Shown: piece after piece, positions 13,825-24,648 of the stretch
Numbering within the stretch: the first letter of the stretch is position 1
Layout: each line of letters begins with the position of its first letter
From: Novakomyces olei
Lineage: Eukaryota > Ascomycota > Novakomycetes > Novakomycetales > Novakomycetaceae
Reading direction: 5' to 3'
DNA length: 64,000 nucleotides
Assembly (NCBI GenBank): GCA_016906335.1
Contig: JADEYG010000012.1
Location: forward strand, 1,302,501 to 1,366,500
The notes under the pieces: model-generated
What the model saw: the letters and a program-made list of their open reading frames with translations, nothing else
What the model was told of the DNA's origin: nothing
The model's database searches: none
Made by a program: the position numbers and the translations under genes

Positions 13825-15411
13825 ATGCTGACGGGAAAGAAATTGACCCTAGCAATTTCGCTGGGTTGCGGCTCAGGATTTACTCTATTTGGTTATGATC
13901 AAGGTGTATTTGGTGGTGTTCTCACCAATACGGCTTTCAAGGAAACTTTCAATGATCCAAGTGCCATTGTCCAGTCTCAAATGGTCTCAACTTATTATTT
14001 GGGAGCTGTTTTTGGAGGGTTGGCGTCTAATTATGTTGGAGACAAATTGGGAAGAAGAGCTTCCATCTTGTTTTCTTCAGTTTGGTTAACAATTGGAGGC
14101 ATTCTTCAGGGTACGGCTTTTGGCCTCCCACAAATGATCATTGGTCGGCTTACGTCTGGCGTGGGTCTCGGTATCATGACGACGCAAATCCCGGTTTATA
14201 CCACTGAAACAATGGAAAAGAACAAACGTGGACTCTTTATTGCCTTTGAACTTGTCCTAGTTGTCTTTGCCCAAGTTATTGCAGCCTTTATAAACTTTGG
14301 GTTTTCTTACATGGACAGTGCGCCCGTTTCTTGGCGGTTCCCTTTAGCCATGCAGTCTGTTTTTGCCATCGTTACTTTTGCCACGGTCTTCCCCTTACCG
14401 GAAAGTCCTCGTTACATGTTGATGAAGGATAAGAGAGACGAAGCCTTTGTCGTCTTTCAGCGTTTACGGCGCGACTTGTACAATGAAGAAGAGATTCGCC
14501 ATGAATTCAAGGAACTTTGTGAGACTTTAGAGATGGAGAGGCAAAGCCAAAAAGTCAGTTTGCGAGAGATTGTGAGCAACGGTCCATCGCAAACTCTACG
14601 TCGAATCCTTCTTGGCTGTGGAACTGCAGTTATGCAACAGGCCTCAGGGGTCAATGTTGTCACTAATTATCTGCCTATTATTCTCACTGCCTCTGTTGGA
14701 TTGGGAGAAAAGCTCTCTTTGGCTTTGACTGCAGTCAATTCTATAAACTTGACAGTATTTGGTATTGTGGCAATGTTTCTCGTGGACCGTGTTGGCCGTA
14801 CTAAGCTCATGATGTGGTGCGGTGGCTGCCAGTGTATTTGCTATATTATTATTACCATTGGTGTCCGCATCGGAAGTCGCCGGCTTTCCCCTATGACGAT
14901 CCTTGCGATATATTGCTTTGGCAGCTTTTATTCAAACGGATTTCTTTCTATCCCTTGGACTTATCCGGCAGAGATTAATTCGCAGCGTATGAGGAATCGT
15001 GGTGCTTCTATCTCCACTACTGTCAATTGGCTTTGTGTCTACATTGTTGTGCTCGTAACACCTATTGGATTGGAGAATCTTGGATGGGGATTTTTCTTGA
15101 TTTTTGCCGTCTTTAATGGTCTTTTTGTTCCTCTCGTATTCTTTTGCTACGTGGAAACCGCTAAACTGTCGCTAGAGCAAATTGATTACATCTTTGAGCT
15201 CAAGCACAAGGGTGGCCGGAAAATGTCTCTAAAGCAAGCAAGGCGTATTGCCATGCAGGAGCCTATTCCAGAGTACCATGAAGCTCATGATCTACCAAAG
15301 GCAGAGGTCGTTCAAGTTGAAAATGTCGGCAGTGAAAACAAGACCGTTATTGATCAAACTTATGCTGCTTCCCACAGCAGCCAGGGCTTGGAGAATAATC
15401 GTGCCGAGTAG
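13825..15411 (+). CDS. MFS sugar-type (hexose/quinate family) transporter
   Basis: Intronless. The first ATG in the frame is at 13825 (MLTGKKLTLAISLGCGSGF), giving 528 residues; upstream codons in the frame are not ATG. Family signatures are GYDQGVFGGVL in segment 1, GDKLGRRASIL in the 2-3 loop, the PESPR motif (FPLPESPRYMLMKDKRDEAF) before the central loop, QQASGVNVVTNYLP in segment 7 and a PETK-like ending (YVETAKLSLEQIDYIFE). The product is a plasma-membrane proton symporter or facilitator for a sugar or sugar-like polyol or acid. Upstream CGGCTAT motifs link it to the neighbouring oxidoreductase genes. The substrate could be the compound that the cluster degrades, but that is inference. 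The frame is intact. Confidence 0.92.
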   Translation: MLTGKKLTLAISLGCGSGFTLFGYDQGVFGGVLTNTAFKETFNDPSAIVQSQMVSTYYLGAVFGGLASNYVGDKLGRRASILFSSVWLTIGGILQGTAFGLPQMIIGRLTSGVGLGIMTTQIPVYTTETMEKNKRGLFIAFELVLVVFAQVIAAFINFGFSYMDSAPVSWRFPLAMQSVFAIVTFATVFPLPESPRYMLMKDKRDEAFVVFQRLRRDLYNEEEIRHEFKELCETLEMERQSQKVSLREIVSNGPSQTLRRILLGCGTAVMQQASGVNVVTNYLPIILTASVGLGEKLSLALTAVNSINLTVFGIVAMFLVDRVGRTKLMMWCGGCQCICYIIITIGVRIGSRRLSPMTILAIYCFGSFYSNGFLSIPWTYPAEINSQRMRNRGASISTTVNWLCVYIVVLVTPIGLENLGWGFFLIFAVFNGLFVPLVFFCYVETAKLSLEQIDYIFELKHKGGRKMSLKQARRIAMQEPIPEYHEAHDLPKAEVVQVENVGSENKTVIDQTYAASHSSQGLENNRAE

Positions 15412-16312
15412 TTTTCTGCTATTGAGATCTTATAAAAATTATATTATTTTCCTGAGCTGTTGCAGATTACAAAATTTGAGGTACGGGAGATTCAGTATGT
15501 GGTATTTATCGTTCTGGCGAAGTGTTCGACTTCACTCGTTATCATTTTAAATTTTTTATTCTTTTTTTCTGATTGCTGTTTTTAAGGTAGTAACAAACTC
15601 GGAAGGATAGTTTCAAGCCAAATTAAGCGTGATGTTTGCATAGTTTAAATAAATTGATTCAGCGGCTCGATAATCTGACCTGTACAAATTAAAATTAAAA
15701 TTTCACACTCAAACAAGAAGTGCGCTAACATCTCAGTCTGACTTTTACAATTAGATAGTATCTATGGACTAGTAAGTTTTCAGTCTGCGCAATAGAAGTA
15801 GATAATCTATTTGTTTAGGCCCTTTCAAGAGTCACACAAAGCTTTTCCTGATGGTTTTTAGACTTAGTTATTAATTAGTGCTGAATCAATATATTCGCCC
15901 TAAGGTTAGCCCTTTTCTATAAATATAAACCCTTTTTAGACTTAGTTATTAATTAGTGCTGAATCAATATATTCGCCCTAAGGTTAGCCCTTTTCTATAA
16001 ATATAAACCCGATAATGATGCCTAGACGGCGTATTTCTCAGCATTTTAATAATGTTATGCAAACCCGCTATATATCTTTTTTCGGCTTCCAAGTAAAAAT
16101 ACTATACTTGATTTATTGTTCCCGACCAGCCAGACACAAAGTTACGGCTATATCGGCAATGTCCCCAGATTTTCTGTGTTTCAAGCTTAAAACCAAATAA
16201 TAAAGGTTTCGAGAGATGACGTAATTGTTTTGCTTTCTCAGATTATATTTGGCAAGATTTTCGTTGCGGGTGTAAGAGTAAAGAGCAAGCATTGAGTTAT
16301 TGGTTATTGAAG
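15412..16312. promoter_or_regulatory. Intergenic region with a perfect 78-bp tandem duplication and a CGGCTAT motif
   Basis: The 3' end of the permease gene is followed by AT-rich DNA. A 78-bp unit at 15855-15932 is repeated without visible change at 15933-16010. A CGGCTAT motif lies at 16145-16151, about 160 bases before the SDR start. No separate gene was recognised. Confidence 0.5.
15855..16010. repeat. Perfect tandem duplication, two copies of 78 bp
   Basis: Copies at 15855-15932 and 15933-16010 appear identical base for base. Each starts with TTTTTAGACTTAG and ends with TATAAATATAAACCC, so each carries a TATA-like element. The lack of divergence points to a recent event. It lies upstream of the SDR gene at 16313 and may double part of its promoter. 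Confidence 0.92.
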
Positions 16313-17080
16313 ATGGCGCCCTCTGGTGTCGCTATAATTATTGGTGCTGGCCCTACTTCTGGAGCCGGAATTGCACGAGTCCTTGCTGATCCAGCTCAGG
16401 GCAATTTAGCAGTCGCTCTTCTAGCACGGAATGCTGATAGACTGAGTGCATTAGCAACGGATCTAACAAAATCTTCTAACGGTGGCGTTCTTCATCCGTT
16501 TCCTACTGACACAGAACCGTCGAATCTCCGCTCAACGTTTGCTAATATTGCGGCTCATCCCGAATTTAAGGGCCTCAAACTTTCATTGGCTATTTACCAT
16601 ATAAAATACAGTAGCAAAAAGCCGTTTTTGGAAGAGACTGCTGAAGCATTCGGAGACAGTTTGCAGGTTTATACTACGGGAGCGTTTACTTTTACACAAG
16701 AGGCTTTGAAGCTTATATACGGTCAAAATGGAGGACAAACTTTACTTTCCGAAACGGGTGGAGCGAAAAAGGGAACAATCATTCTAACAGGAACGATGGG
16801 AGCCTTGCGAACGAATGTGGGATACGCAGCATATGGAGCTACTCGAGCAGCCGCACGATCAATTGCTCAGGCAGTAGCAAAAGAACACAGCAAGTATGGA
16901 GTCCAGTGTGTTCATGCTATTGCAAATGGTGCTATCAAAGACGAGGACAGTGAGGAAACAAGAACCGGGAGAAAAATGAGTGCAGAAGAGGTCGGAAGGA
17001 CATATTTGTGGTTGTCCAGGCAGCCTAGTACTTTGTGGATTCATGAGCTTGATCTTAGACCTGCCCAAGAGCCGTTTTAG
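16313..17080 (+). CDS. Short-chain dehydrogenase-like protein with YxxxR in place of YxxxK
   Basis: Intronless, 255 residues from the ATG at 16313; the frame upstream has no ATG. The N-terminus shows a Rossmann dinucleotide motif, IIGAGPTSGAGIARVLA, followed by LLARNADRLSALATDL. The active-site region reads TGTMGALRTNVGYAAYGATRAAARSIAQAVAKE: Tyr is followed four residues later by Arg where classical SDRs have the catalytic Lys. It resembles fungal SDR proteins of unknown substrate. Either activity is altered or the Arg substitutes. A CGGCTAT motif and the 78-bp duplication lie upstream. It forms the right edge of the motif-linked gene set. Confidence 0.82.
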   Translation: MAPSGVAIIIGAGPTSGAGIARVLADPAQGNLAVALLARNADRLSALATDLTKSSNGGVLHPFPTDTEPSNLRSTFANIAAHPEFKGLKLSLAIYHIKYSSKKPFLEETAEAFGDSLQVYTTGAFTFTQEALKLIYGQNGGQTLLSETGGAKKGTIILTGTMGALRTNVGYAAYGATRAAARSIAQAVAKEHSKYGVQCVHAIANGAIKDEDSEETRTGRKMSAEEVGRTYLWLSRQPSTLWIHELDLRPAQEPF

Positions 17081-17823
17081 GAAAGTTTGGAAGAAGAAAC
17101 TGGGTTCGAGAGTGCTACGAAGATAGACTTTATTAAAAGCGCAACCAATAGCTTTTGGGAAAATTAATGGTAGCCTCATGGTGTGTTACCTCTAGGCATT
17201 GCCAAAATATATTCTCATCTTTGTAAAAATTTCATTGCTGAACTATGCAAGCACATTTCCTTAGGCCCAATATGGGTATGTGATGGATAGACAGCAACAA
17301 TCGTATTTAATAAAACTGTTTCAATTATTGATAGGTGGCACGAAGCATAAAACTAACTGAATTGAATCAATAATATTACTTAGGAGGTACAGATTATTAT
17401 CAAAAGTGTAAGGCCCTTAAAATTGTTGGGTTTTTGTCTTTCTTTAAAAATAATCGGTTTCAACTTGACTTGGTAAACATAAGAATTATGGTGTATCAAG
17501 AAAGCCAGACTCTTTTTGTTCTCATTGATAACAAATTGCTTAAATTTTGCAATCTAGTTTTTATTATGAAGCTATACTTTTCTGGGGAGCGCAAAGGTTG
17601 GAGCATTTTAGCACAACCCCATTGCGCCCGTAGTAGCTAGTTTGAAAATATTGAGTATGTTTTGAAGGTATTTTCAGAATAGGGTTAGGGCCATGTCAAT
17701 CAAAAAATTGCACCGTAAATTACTTGAGGAATGAAAGGTATAAGCGAGGGGTAAGCGAGTGTGAGCGAACTAAGGCTTTGCAAATTGCATGAACCAACAA
17801 CGTGTGGGGACCAAATATCAATA
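17081..17823. other. Gene-free interval
   Basis: AT-rich DNA between two plus-strand genes. A short telomere-like stretch, TAGGGTTAGGG, lies near 17680. Only unsupported short frames were seen. Confidence 0.4.
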
Positions 17824-18447
17824 ATGTCTCCAGCATCTGTAGAAACTTATAAAATAGCCGTTAGCGTTGCTCTTAGGTCACTACAGCTCTTGGTGGCTGC
17901 TTGCAACGTCTTTATTTCTATCATTTACTTTATTTCCGTTGGCTTTCTTGGGTGGGGCCGTCTCGGATATTACATGGGGGTTTCTTGCATTTATTTTCTC
18001 TACTTAATAGCACTTTTTATTCCGCAGTGTGATCGTCTTTTCCCACCGCTGCTGATCTTGACTACTGATATAATTTGGACGGGTCTGTGGTTGGCTGCAG
18101 CAATTGCTGTTACCATTCTTATCGCTCCTTATGATTGCAATTATTGGGGCGCAGGAACTTTGGACTCGGGCCTTGAATGGTGCGAAATGGGGCGTGGAGG
18201 TGCCGCTATTGGATACGTCGCTGCACTATTCAGCCTAATCTCTACTTGCCTAGTGTTCTTTTGGTCGGTGAAGCCGTTTAATCTGTCGGAGGTGCAAAAT
18301 TGCAATGTTTTTGCCCTTTGTGCTATTGCGCCTGAACAAAGAAAACAACTGACAAAGCTAAAGTTAATTGAAATAATAGGAAATTCTCACGCAACTCGGC
18401 AATCTAGCAAAGCCAATGGCTCAAAAGTTTTGCTCACTACAGTCTGA
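17824..18447 (+). CDS. Four-segment membrane protein, MARVEL-domain-like
   Basis: 207 residues from the first ATG of the frame (17824). There are four hydrophobic segments, at about residues 8-35, 42-65, 75-100 and 130-155, with a Cys/Trp-containing loop (YDCNYWGAGTLDSGLEWCEMG) between the third and fourth and a hydrophilic tail. This layout and the conserved cysteines resemble fungal MARVEL-domain proteins (Nce102-like), which sit in the plasma membrane or secretory vesicles. The family call rests on topology and loop pattern and is moderate. The frame is intact, and no functional link to neighbours is visible. Confidence 0.65.
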   Translation: MSPASVETYKIAVSVALRSLQLLVAACNVFISIIYFISVGFLGWGRLGYYMGVSCIYFLYLIALFIPQCDRLFPPLLILTTDIIWTGLWLAAAIAVTILIAPYDCNYWGAGTLDSGLEWCEMGRGGAAIGYVAALFSLISTCLVFFWSVKPFNLSEVQNCNVFALCAIAPEQRKQLTKLKLIEIIGNSHATRQSSKANGSKVLLTTV

Positions 18448-19227
18448 AATATACATAGCATTTCCGGCAACAAAGCCTTCAAGCGTCGAAAACAATGAAT
18501 ATTTTGTAAATATGTGTATTTTGCCATTCATATAGATTTGATGAACGTGACAAATGGAAAGACGTATTTTAGTGATGAAAATTTTGTTTCTAAATTCTTT
18601 CTGGATTCAAATCAATGTGGCATCAAACGAAATACCCGTATCTCGATTGCTTATGTGTTGCAGTCCAAATTATGGTCACTACCTAAACAATTGTCCACTC
18701 AAGGATTGGGCGTGCAAAATAATCCTGATATAGACTTTATAAGAATGTGAGAATATCTAGACTGATAAGTAAAAAACCCCCGATTTAATGTCCACTTCAT
18801 CCCCAGTGCGCTACCAATAATTCAAGCTAATGCGTCATCCGATTTGTCTACGCTGTTGTCGAATTTTTTCTGAGCAAATTTTATGCGTCCTGGCAAAATA
18901 GCCCACGTATGGTCCAACTCAGAAACAAGTACAAGTTAACGCATATTAGATGTGTTATTCTGTCGCCACTTTGCGTTTGGGTAATGATCCGGGTAACTTA
19001 GACAAAGTTTCCACTCTGTCAATTACATTAAAATAAAACTTGCTTAATAAAGAGATTATTTTACTTCGCGGCTCAATTTTTTACTCGATCTACCATCGAT
19101 CGAAAGACCAAAATTGCTCAGAATGATATTAATCTTCTACAGCGCTATCTAAGATGCTTGACTCATGAGCATTGAATGCGGAAAAAGGAAAGCGAAAATA
19201 GGATTGATAAGCTCAGACACTGAATTA
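18448..19227. other. Convergent gene-free interval
   Basis: AT-rich spacer between the membrane protein and the minus-strand monooxygenase. One 78-codon frame (18514-18750) starts at a non-ATG codon and has no recognisable features. No RNA gene was found. Confidence 0.4.
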
Positions 19228-20716
19228 TTAATACACTTCATCTTCATCATCCCCTCCTTCCCAAAATATTTTTTTTCTCTCTCCTGCCTCTTTAATAATT
19301 TCATCCCAGTCACTGCCATACGGCAAAAGCTCTGCCCCTCGACCATTACTTGGGCCTGCTAGATGATACAAAAAGCCAAAATATGACTCAAATTCGGGAG
19401 CAACATGATGAAATTTATAAATATCTGGTTTTTGTTCAAGTCTACTTCTTTCCCAATCAATCTGATCTTGCCTTGAAGGCAAAATCGATCGCTCTGCAAA
19501 AACCCTGGCAATAGCAACAGCTTGATACTCAAAAACCCTGAACGAAATAGCAGATTTGGCTATACCAATAAATGTTAATGAAGGGTCATTTATTGTGAAA
19601 ACGTGCTGGTAAAGCCCAGGTATCATATGCCCTGGCAATGTGTGCTTCAAAAAGGGGAAGCAAATCACATAGCCAGTAGCAAAAATAATTTTATCAAATC
19701 CGCTCAGCTCAGTTCCGTTTGTAAAATGGAACGTTCCCCCGTTTTCAGTGGTAATATGTTTTATTTCCGGTATTTTCGCAATTTTGCTTCCATGAATATG
19801 TTTTGTTTGTCCAGAATCTGATTTTCTGAGTGAAATATAAAGCGGAGAATTCACAACTCCTTTGATATCATGCATAATATCTGCTCCCGATATATTTGCA
19901 CCAACTTGTAGCACTTTTCTGCCCTCGAACTCTGCCGGTCCCCGATATGATTTAGAATGAATAAGTTTTTCCGGATACAGCTTTTGAAAATCTGCTAGGC
20001 CTCTAATTTCTGGAATGTATGGTATATCATAGCTACCTGCAGCTACAATTAGCCCATCAAATTTTTCCGTGTACATTTTGATTTTATCGGTATTTTGACC
20101 TAGTTTTTCATGCAATTCGAGGATCCATTTTCCATTAATCTTTTCGGCACGGTGAACTAAAACATTGAGTCGGAGGTAGTTAAGGTAAGGCTCCCATAAT
20201 TCATTCAAGTATTTCAATACTGATTTGTGCGGCCTGAAAGAATGATTTTCACCATAATGCTTGATTGACTGCTCACTCCGTATTTCCGGTAAAGGCTTCC
20301 AACTGAATGACATTAACTCGGCCGGGACGTTTGTATAGAGATCGGAATAAATTGGTGATTTATTGTAAAACCGTTCCTTTTGTGGTGTTGAAAGACTGGG
20401 AAAGCTATCCCTTTCTTCGTCATAAATCCTTATCACAGCATGGTCAGTAATGTTAAAATCATTTTGCTGTTTTGATGTGATTCGATAGAGAACATCCAAC
20501 CACGAAAAGCGCTTTAGTTGCAAAACAGCTGAATTCGCGAAAGGAAAACTGCATTTTCATTATGCGAACTTACCATGTTCCTCCCGGCTGATCTCGACGC
20601 TCAAATACCACTATTCTTTCAAATACGTTCTCCTCAACTAAAGCCCTGACAGCACTCAGTCCAGAAGCACCACCGCCTACAATGGCCACTGTCTTTGTCA
20701 AAGGGCCTGCGGTCAT
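19228..20716 (-). CDS. Flavin-containing monooxygenase (FMO), doubtful exon junction
   Basis: Exon 1 (20716-20574) encodes 47 residues with the FAD-binding motif VAIVGGGASGLSAVRAL and ends in FERRDQPGGT, exactly the family start up to the GGTW position. The main exon (to 19228, about 430 residues) continues with SPIYSDLYTNVPAELMSFSW, the NADPH motif VLQVGANISGADI and the FATGY motif (IIFATGYVICFPFL), all typical of fungal FMOs that oxygenate N or S atoms. The join is odd. A good GTAAGT donor closes exon 1, but the only acceptor that keeps frame makes an intron of 25 nt, and a 45-nt intron misses the frame by one base. This could be a frame error in the gene, a sequencing error, or unusual splicing. 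Confidence 0.78.
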
Positions 20717-21575
20717 TCTTTCATAATCTAAATTCGAACGTATAGAATAAATATAAATGAACAGATGGTGGTCGAGCCTGAAACTTTTGGACTAAATTGC
20801 ATAGTAAGCCATAAAAACCTTTGGCTTTTGTTATATAACGAACTTATTGTTCAAACTCTGCTTTCCAACACTCTTCTGGAGACTCAAGCAAGCGAATATA
20901 TGAAAAGGCGGAATTCGGACGTTCTCCCGAAGTGACAAAAGATCACATGATTCAAAGTTCTTTGTTATCTACCCTTAATCAAATTCATTATAATCGTAAA
21001 CAATTCTTCATAAATTGATAAATCAAATCTATTATTGCTGTTATCATCGCTAGATGTCATGTCATACTTGGTAAATATGGCTTACAATTTATGGGAGTCA
21101 CCTGCACGAGGGATTCACTTCTTATACAGCCGCCATGGAGAGCTAGTAGCATTGCTTGTGTGGCTGGGTAAATTCTGCAATTGAAACATAAAAAATCTAA
21201 TATGACAGCAGGCTAAAGCCTCGCTTTGAACACGCTGCGGTTTAAACGAGCACGTGACCAGTTATCGCTTAAGTGTGCACAAACAGATGCATGATTATGT
21301 AATGAAATATACTAAATATATACGAAGCGAGCAAATCAAGCGTCGGCTCGAGAAAGCTTAAGAAATGCATGTCTCAAACGATAAACGTTGAAATTCTAGC
21401 ACTGCAAATGTCAATATGTCTAGCATTAGACTTCATTATTCTTGCAGGTCGTCGTATGGCCTTGTAGGTTTAATTCCCAACCATATAAATGGACACCCAC
21501 AGCAATAAAGCGTACTAATCAAAATATAAATATTGGATAAGCTTAATCTTAGCCGCCGTTGTTGGCAGACCCTCA
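20717..21575. promoter_or_regulatory. Divergent promoter region of the FMO gene and a Zn2Cys6 regulator
   Basis: 860 bases without a gene. Both flanking genes read outward, so it must hold two promoters. No CGGCTAT motif was found here, which sets these genes apart from the set on the left. Confidence 0.45.
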
Positions 21576-23330
21576 ATGCCTCTTGATTTGAACTATACTT
21601 CGGACGAGGTACCGTTGGTCGTGCGGCGGCTCAAGCGGGCGCAAGAAGGCAAAGCATACCGGGCGTGCAATGAATGCAGAAACAGAAAAATAAAATGTGA
21701 CGAGTTGCGTCCTACCTGCTTGACCTGCGCAAAACATCAACGGTGCTGTGTTTATAATGATCGAGCTTCTAGAGAAACCGATCGCATACTGTCTTTTATA
21801 CTCTCAAAACTGAACCATTTGGAAGAAAAGATCCAGGAAAGAAATTCGCCTTTAAACTCAGTCGTCAGTCCCGCATCAACAGGATCAATTAAAGGCACAA
21901 CACAAGGCGAGCAAAATGCATTAAGCTTACAATGTCCCGATTCTAAATATTCAGCAAATGCATATCGCAATCTTGATCCGTATCATATTAGCTACGTAAA
22001 GTTATTCGCAGATTTCCACGATCCGTGTTCACATTCAGTCTTGAACTGGCCGGGACTTTTTAATACAAAATTGAGAGATTTTCATATCGACACGTCCAGT
22101 TCCAACCTGAAATCTACTTCTGCTACTGCAAACAATACTTTGCATGCCCCCGAAATTTATAAATCAGTTTCATTGTTTTTATCAGAAGTTTTCCCCCTTT
22201 ATCCTTTATTGTGTGATACAGTGTTGCAAGAGTATACGAACAATTTGCCACAACATTCACATGATTTTCCGGAATCAATTGCAACAACCATTGTTCTTCT
22301 TTGTGCAGCTCTGGGCTGTATTTCTACCACTCAAAATATTGAAGATTTACTGGGTGACGATCCTCCGGGCTTAAACTATTTTTGTAAAGCCCTGCTCATG
22401 TACAATTTTTTGGCGGAGCCTCGAGATTTGGAGCACGTTCAAATTCAGGTGCTAATTTGTCTGTATTATCGATACGCCGGTAAAATTAACCCAATGGTGA
22501 ATTGGCTATTCATGGCTGCTCAGAGTTTAAAAGCTATTGTTCAAAGCAACACCGGTTTTTGTTCGAATGTATTTCGCGCAAATACTTTTAGCCGCCTTTA
22601 CTGGGTCGCAAACTACCTTGAGCGCGACTGTTTTCGCGAATTAGGGTTAAACAGCGAACTGAAAAATTTGGAGAGTATGGTCGAATTACCCTTAGGATGC
22701 GATAGTGACTCTTCCGAGTATCTTTTAAACATATGGTTTCATTTTCTTGCTGACACTTCGCTCAACCAAATATCGCGCCGAGTCTCTGCAGTTAGTCATC
22801 AATTTGAAACTAATTTTCACACGGCAGATACGGTTGATATTTGCAGACTGCTTTTTACAACTGAGGAATTTTTGGTTCAGCTTAAGCAATGGGAAAGTCA
22901 TTTACCGGTCGTTGTGAAATGGGACACGAAAATGTTAAGCTTTCCAAACGCTGGATTACAAAAAATTACTATAGATTATTGGTACTGCCGGTATTTGCTC
23001 TATCGACCTTATCTGGCTGTGTCACTTACCCGTCAAGTCTCCGGGATTTCGACTACGGGACCAAGCAGTTTCACCTCTGATTTTCACACAAATGTGCAAC
23101 TATGTCTTATTGCGGCTTTAAATTTTGCTCAAGCTGTGCTGAATATTCAAACTTATACAGGAGACACGATAACTTGTTTGCATCGTCTTTTTTCTGTGGT
23201 TCTTGTCCTTAAGTCATTCCAGAGATCGATGTCTCCGCATGATATTTCCATTATCAGCCGATCGGAGACGTTATTGAGAGGAAACAAGCATCCTTGGATT
23301 TGTTCGGCGCTAGACCAATGCATTTACTAA
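21576..23330 (+). CDS. Zn2Cys6 transcription factor
   Basis: Intronless, 584 residues. The zinc cluster is at residues 31-58 (CNECRNRKIKCDELRPTCLTC then C-C after AKHQR), followed by a linker and a likely dimerising helix (RILSFILSKLNHLEEKIQE, residues 68-88). The rest is an all-alpha middle region with SRLYWVANYLERDCFRELGL, the equivalent of the family RxFW signature, so the fungal transcription factor domain is present but divergent. It is nuclear by family. It sits between a monooxygenase and a sugar-type permease and could regulate either; no binding site for it is evident. The frame is intact. Confidence 0.88.
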   Translation: MPLDLNYTSDEVPLVVRRLKRAQEGKAYRACNECRNRKIKCDELRPTCLTCAKHQRCCVYNDRASRETDRILSFILSKLNHLEEKIQERNSPLNSVVSPASTGSIKGTTQGEQNALSLQCPDSKYSANAYRNLDPYHISYVKLFADFHDPCSHSVLNWPGLFNTKLRDFHIDTSSSNLKSTSATANNTLHAPEIYKSVSLFLSEVFPLYPLLCDTVLQEYTNNLPQHSHDFPESIATTIVLLCAALGCISTTQNIEDLLGDDPPGLNYFCKALLMYNFLAEPRDLEHVQIQVLICLYYRYAGKINPMVNWLFMAAQSLKAIVQSNTGFCSNVFRANTFSRLYWVANYLERDCFRELGLNSELKNLESMVELPLGCDSDSSEYLLNIWFHFLADTSLNQISRRVSAVSHQFETNFHTADTVDICRLLFTTEEFLVQLKQWESHLPVVVKWDTKMLSFPNAGLQKITIDYWYCRYLLYRPYLAVSLTRQVSGISTTGPSSFTSDFHTNVQLCLIAALNFAQAVLNIQTYTGDTITCLHRLFSVVLVLKSFQRSMSPHDISIISRSETLLRGNKHPWICSALDQCIY

Positions 23331-24648
23331 ATTTATCTACTAAATTATATAGGCTGGCTATAGTTTAATTTTCACCTTCATCGGCGTTTAGACTCAAAAG
23401 ATCCAAGTAAAAAATAATAAATTTACATTAAATTATTCTGAATTGGAATGAATTAGCTTATACGAGTCTAGATTGAACATGAAACAACTCGATGGGTTCA
23501 TTAGTTTTAGATTGACAATGTTTTGTCAAAGTCAGAGGCATGATAAATAATAACAAACTCCACGTGGCGTCTGGTTTGACCTTGAAGCAGTGCGGGCTCG
23601 TAATTCGTAAAAACACCAAAGATCAAGAACCCTTTTATTAGAAGCACAAAGCCTTGGATAAGGTAGCGCTGTCACTTGCTCAAAGGTTTGAGACAAAAAG
23701 ATGGTCAAATTTGTTTCGACATCCAATATGCACAGAATAATTGCAGATCCCCGTTTCAAAACGTTGTTACTTTCTTATTTTGGAATGTATAAGATTTGGA
23801 CCATAACCTTATGGCATAACTTACACGGGTGTTGTAAAATATTAAGTGACCTGAATGTCTCAATCGCCTCGTGTTTACGGTCAAACTACCAGGATATAAC
23901 ATAAATATTTACGCGAAAATGTGAAGTTAGCTTGAAATCATCTTTTCTCTTGCAACATCGTGATTTGACACTTGCTTGCACTCATTCGTCTTTTAGTTGA
24001 TTATTATTCCCCCTATTTCCAATCCTATTTTGGATCCTCGTGTTACTGCGAATGTTTTTTAATTCTTCCTACTTTCTCTTCGACCTGTGGGGTTGATCAG
24101 ACAATCTTGCAGAGCATAACCGTATTAATCATCTTTGATAATGAACTCTAATTTAGAGTCATTCTTTAAATATACGGTATTTGGGCCAACATCCGAGATC
24201 TTTTCGGCATCGTGACCACGGCTCGTCAACGAGCTAAGAAACCTTGTTTATGAGAAAATGATGCCTTTCGTCTTGACACGGGAATGAGATTAATATTTAA
24301 GCAAGGTGCTGATCCGATAATGAAGTCGGGTAATCTTGGCTTTTATCCTCGAAGCCTAACTTAAGGTCGTTAAATCGAGGAGACTTTACATTATACCTAA
24401 CGGACAAGGTCGGACAGTCAGTCTTGACGACTTTATTTGATATGCTCATACATCCTAGTATTTAATTCCGATTGTCTGAGAGCAAAATTCTTAGATTTGA
24501 TTATTGGTCAGCAGTGGGGCGGAAGGCTTTTTTAATTTGAAAGTGGTCTCACAAGTGATCTAGTATTGAATTCAAAGTTAAACGGACACCAGGTTGCACA
24601 ATAAATACATATATATATTGGCCCTCTGAATATTGATTTTGCGTAGCA
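23331..24648. promoter_or_regulatory. Long gene-free region before the Lac12-like permease
   Basis: 1.3 kb with no supported gene. A clear TATA-like run (ACATATATATAT) lies at about 24607-24620, some 30 bases before the permease ATG. Small frames at 23532-23904 have no family features. Confidence 0.4.
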
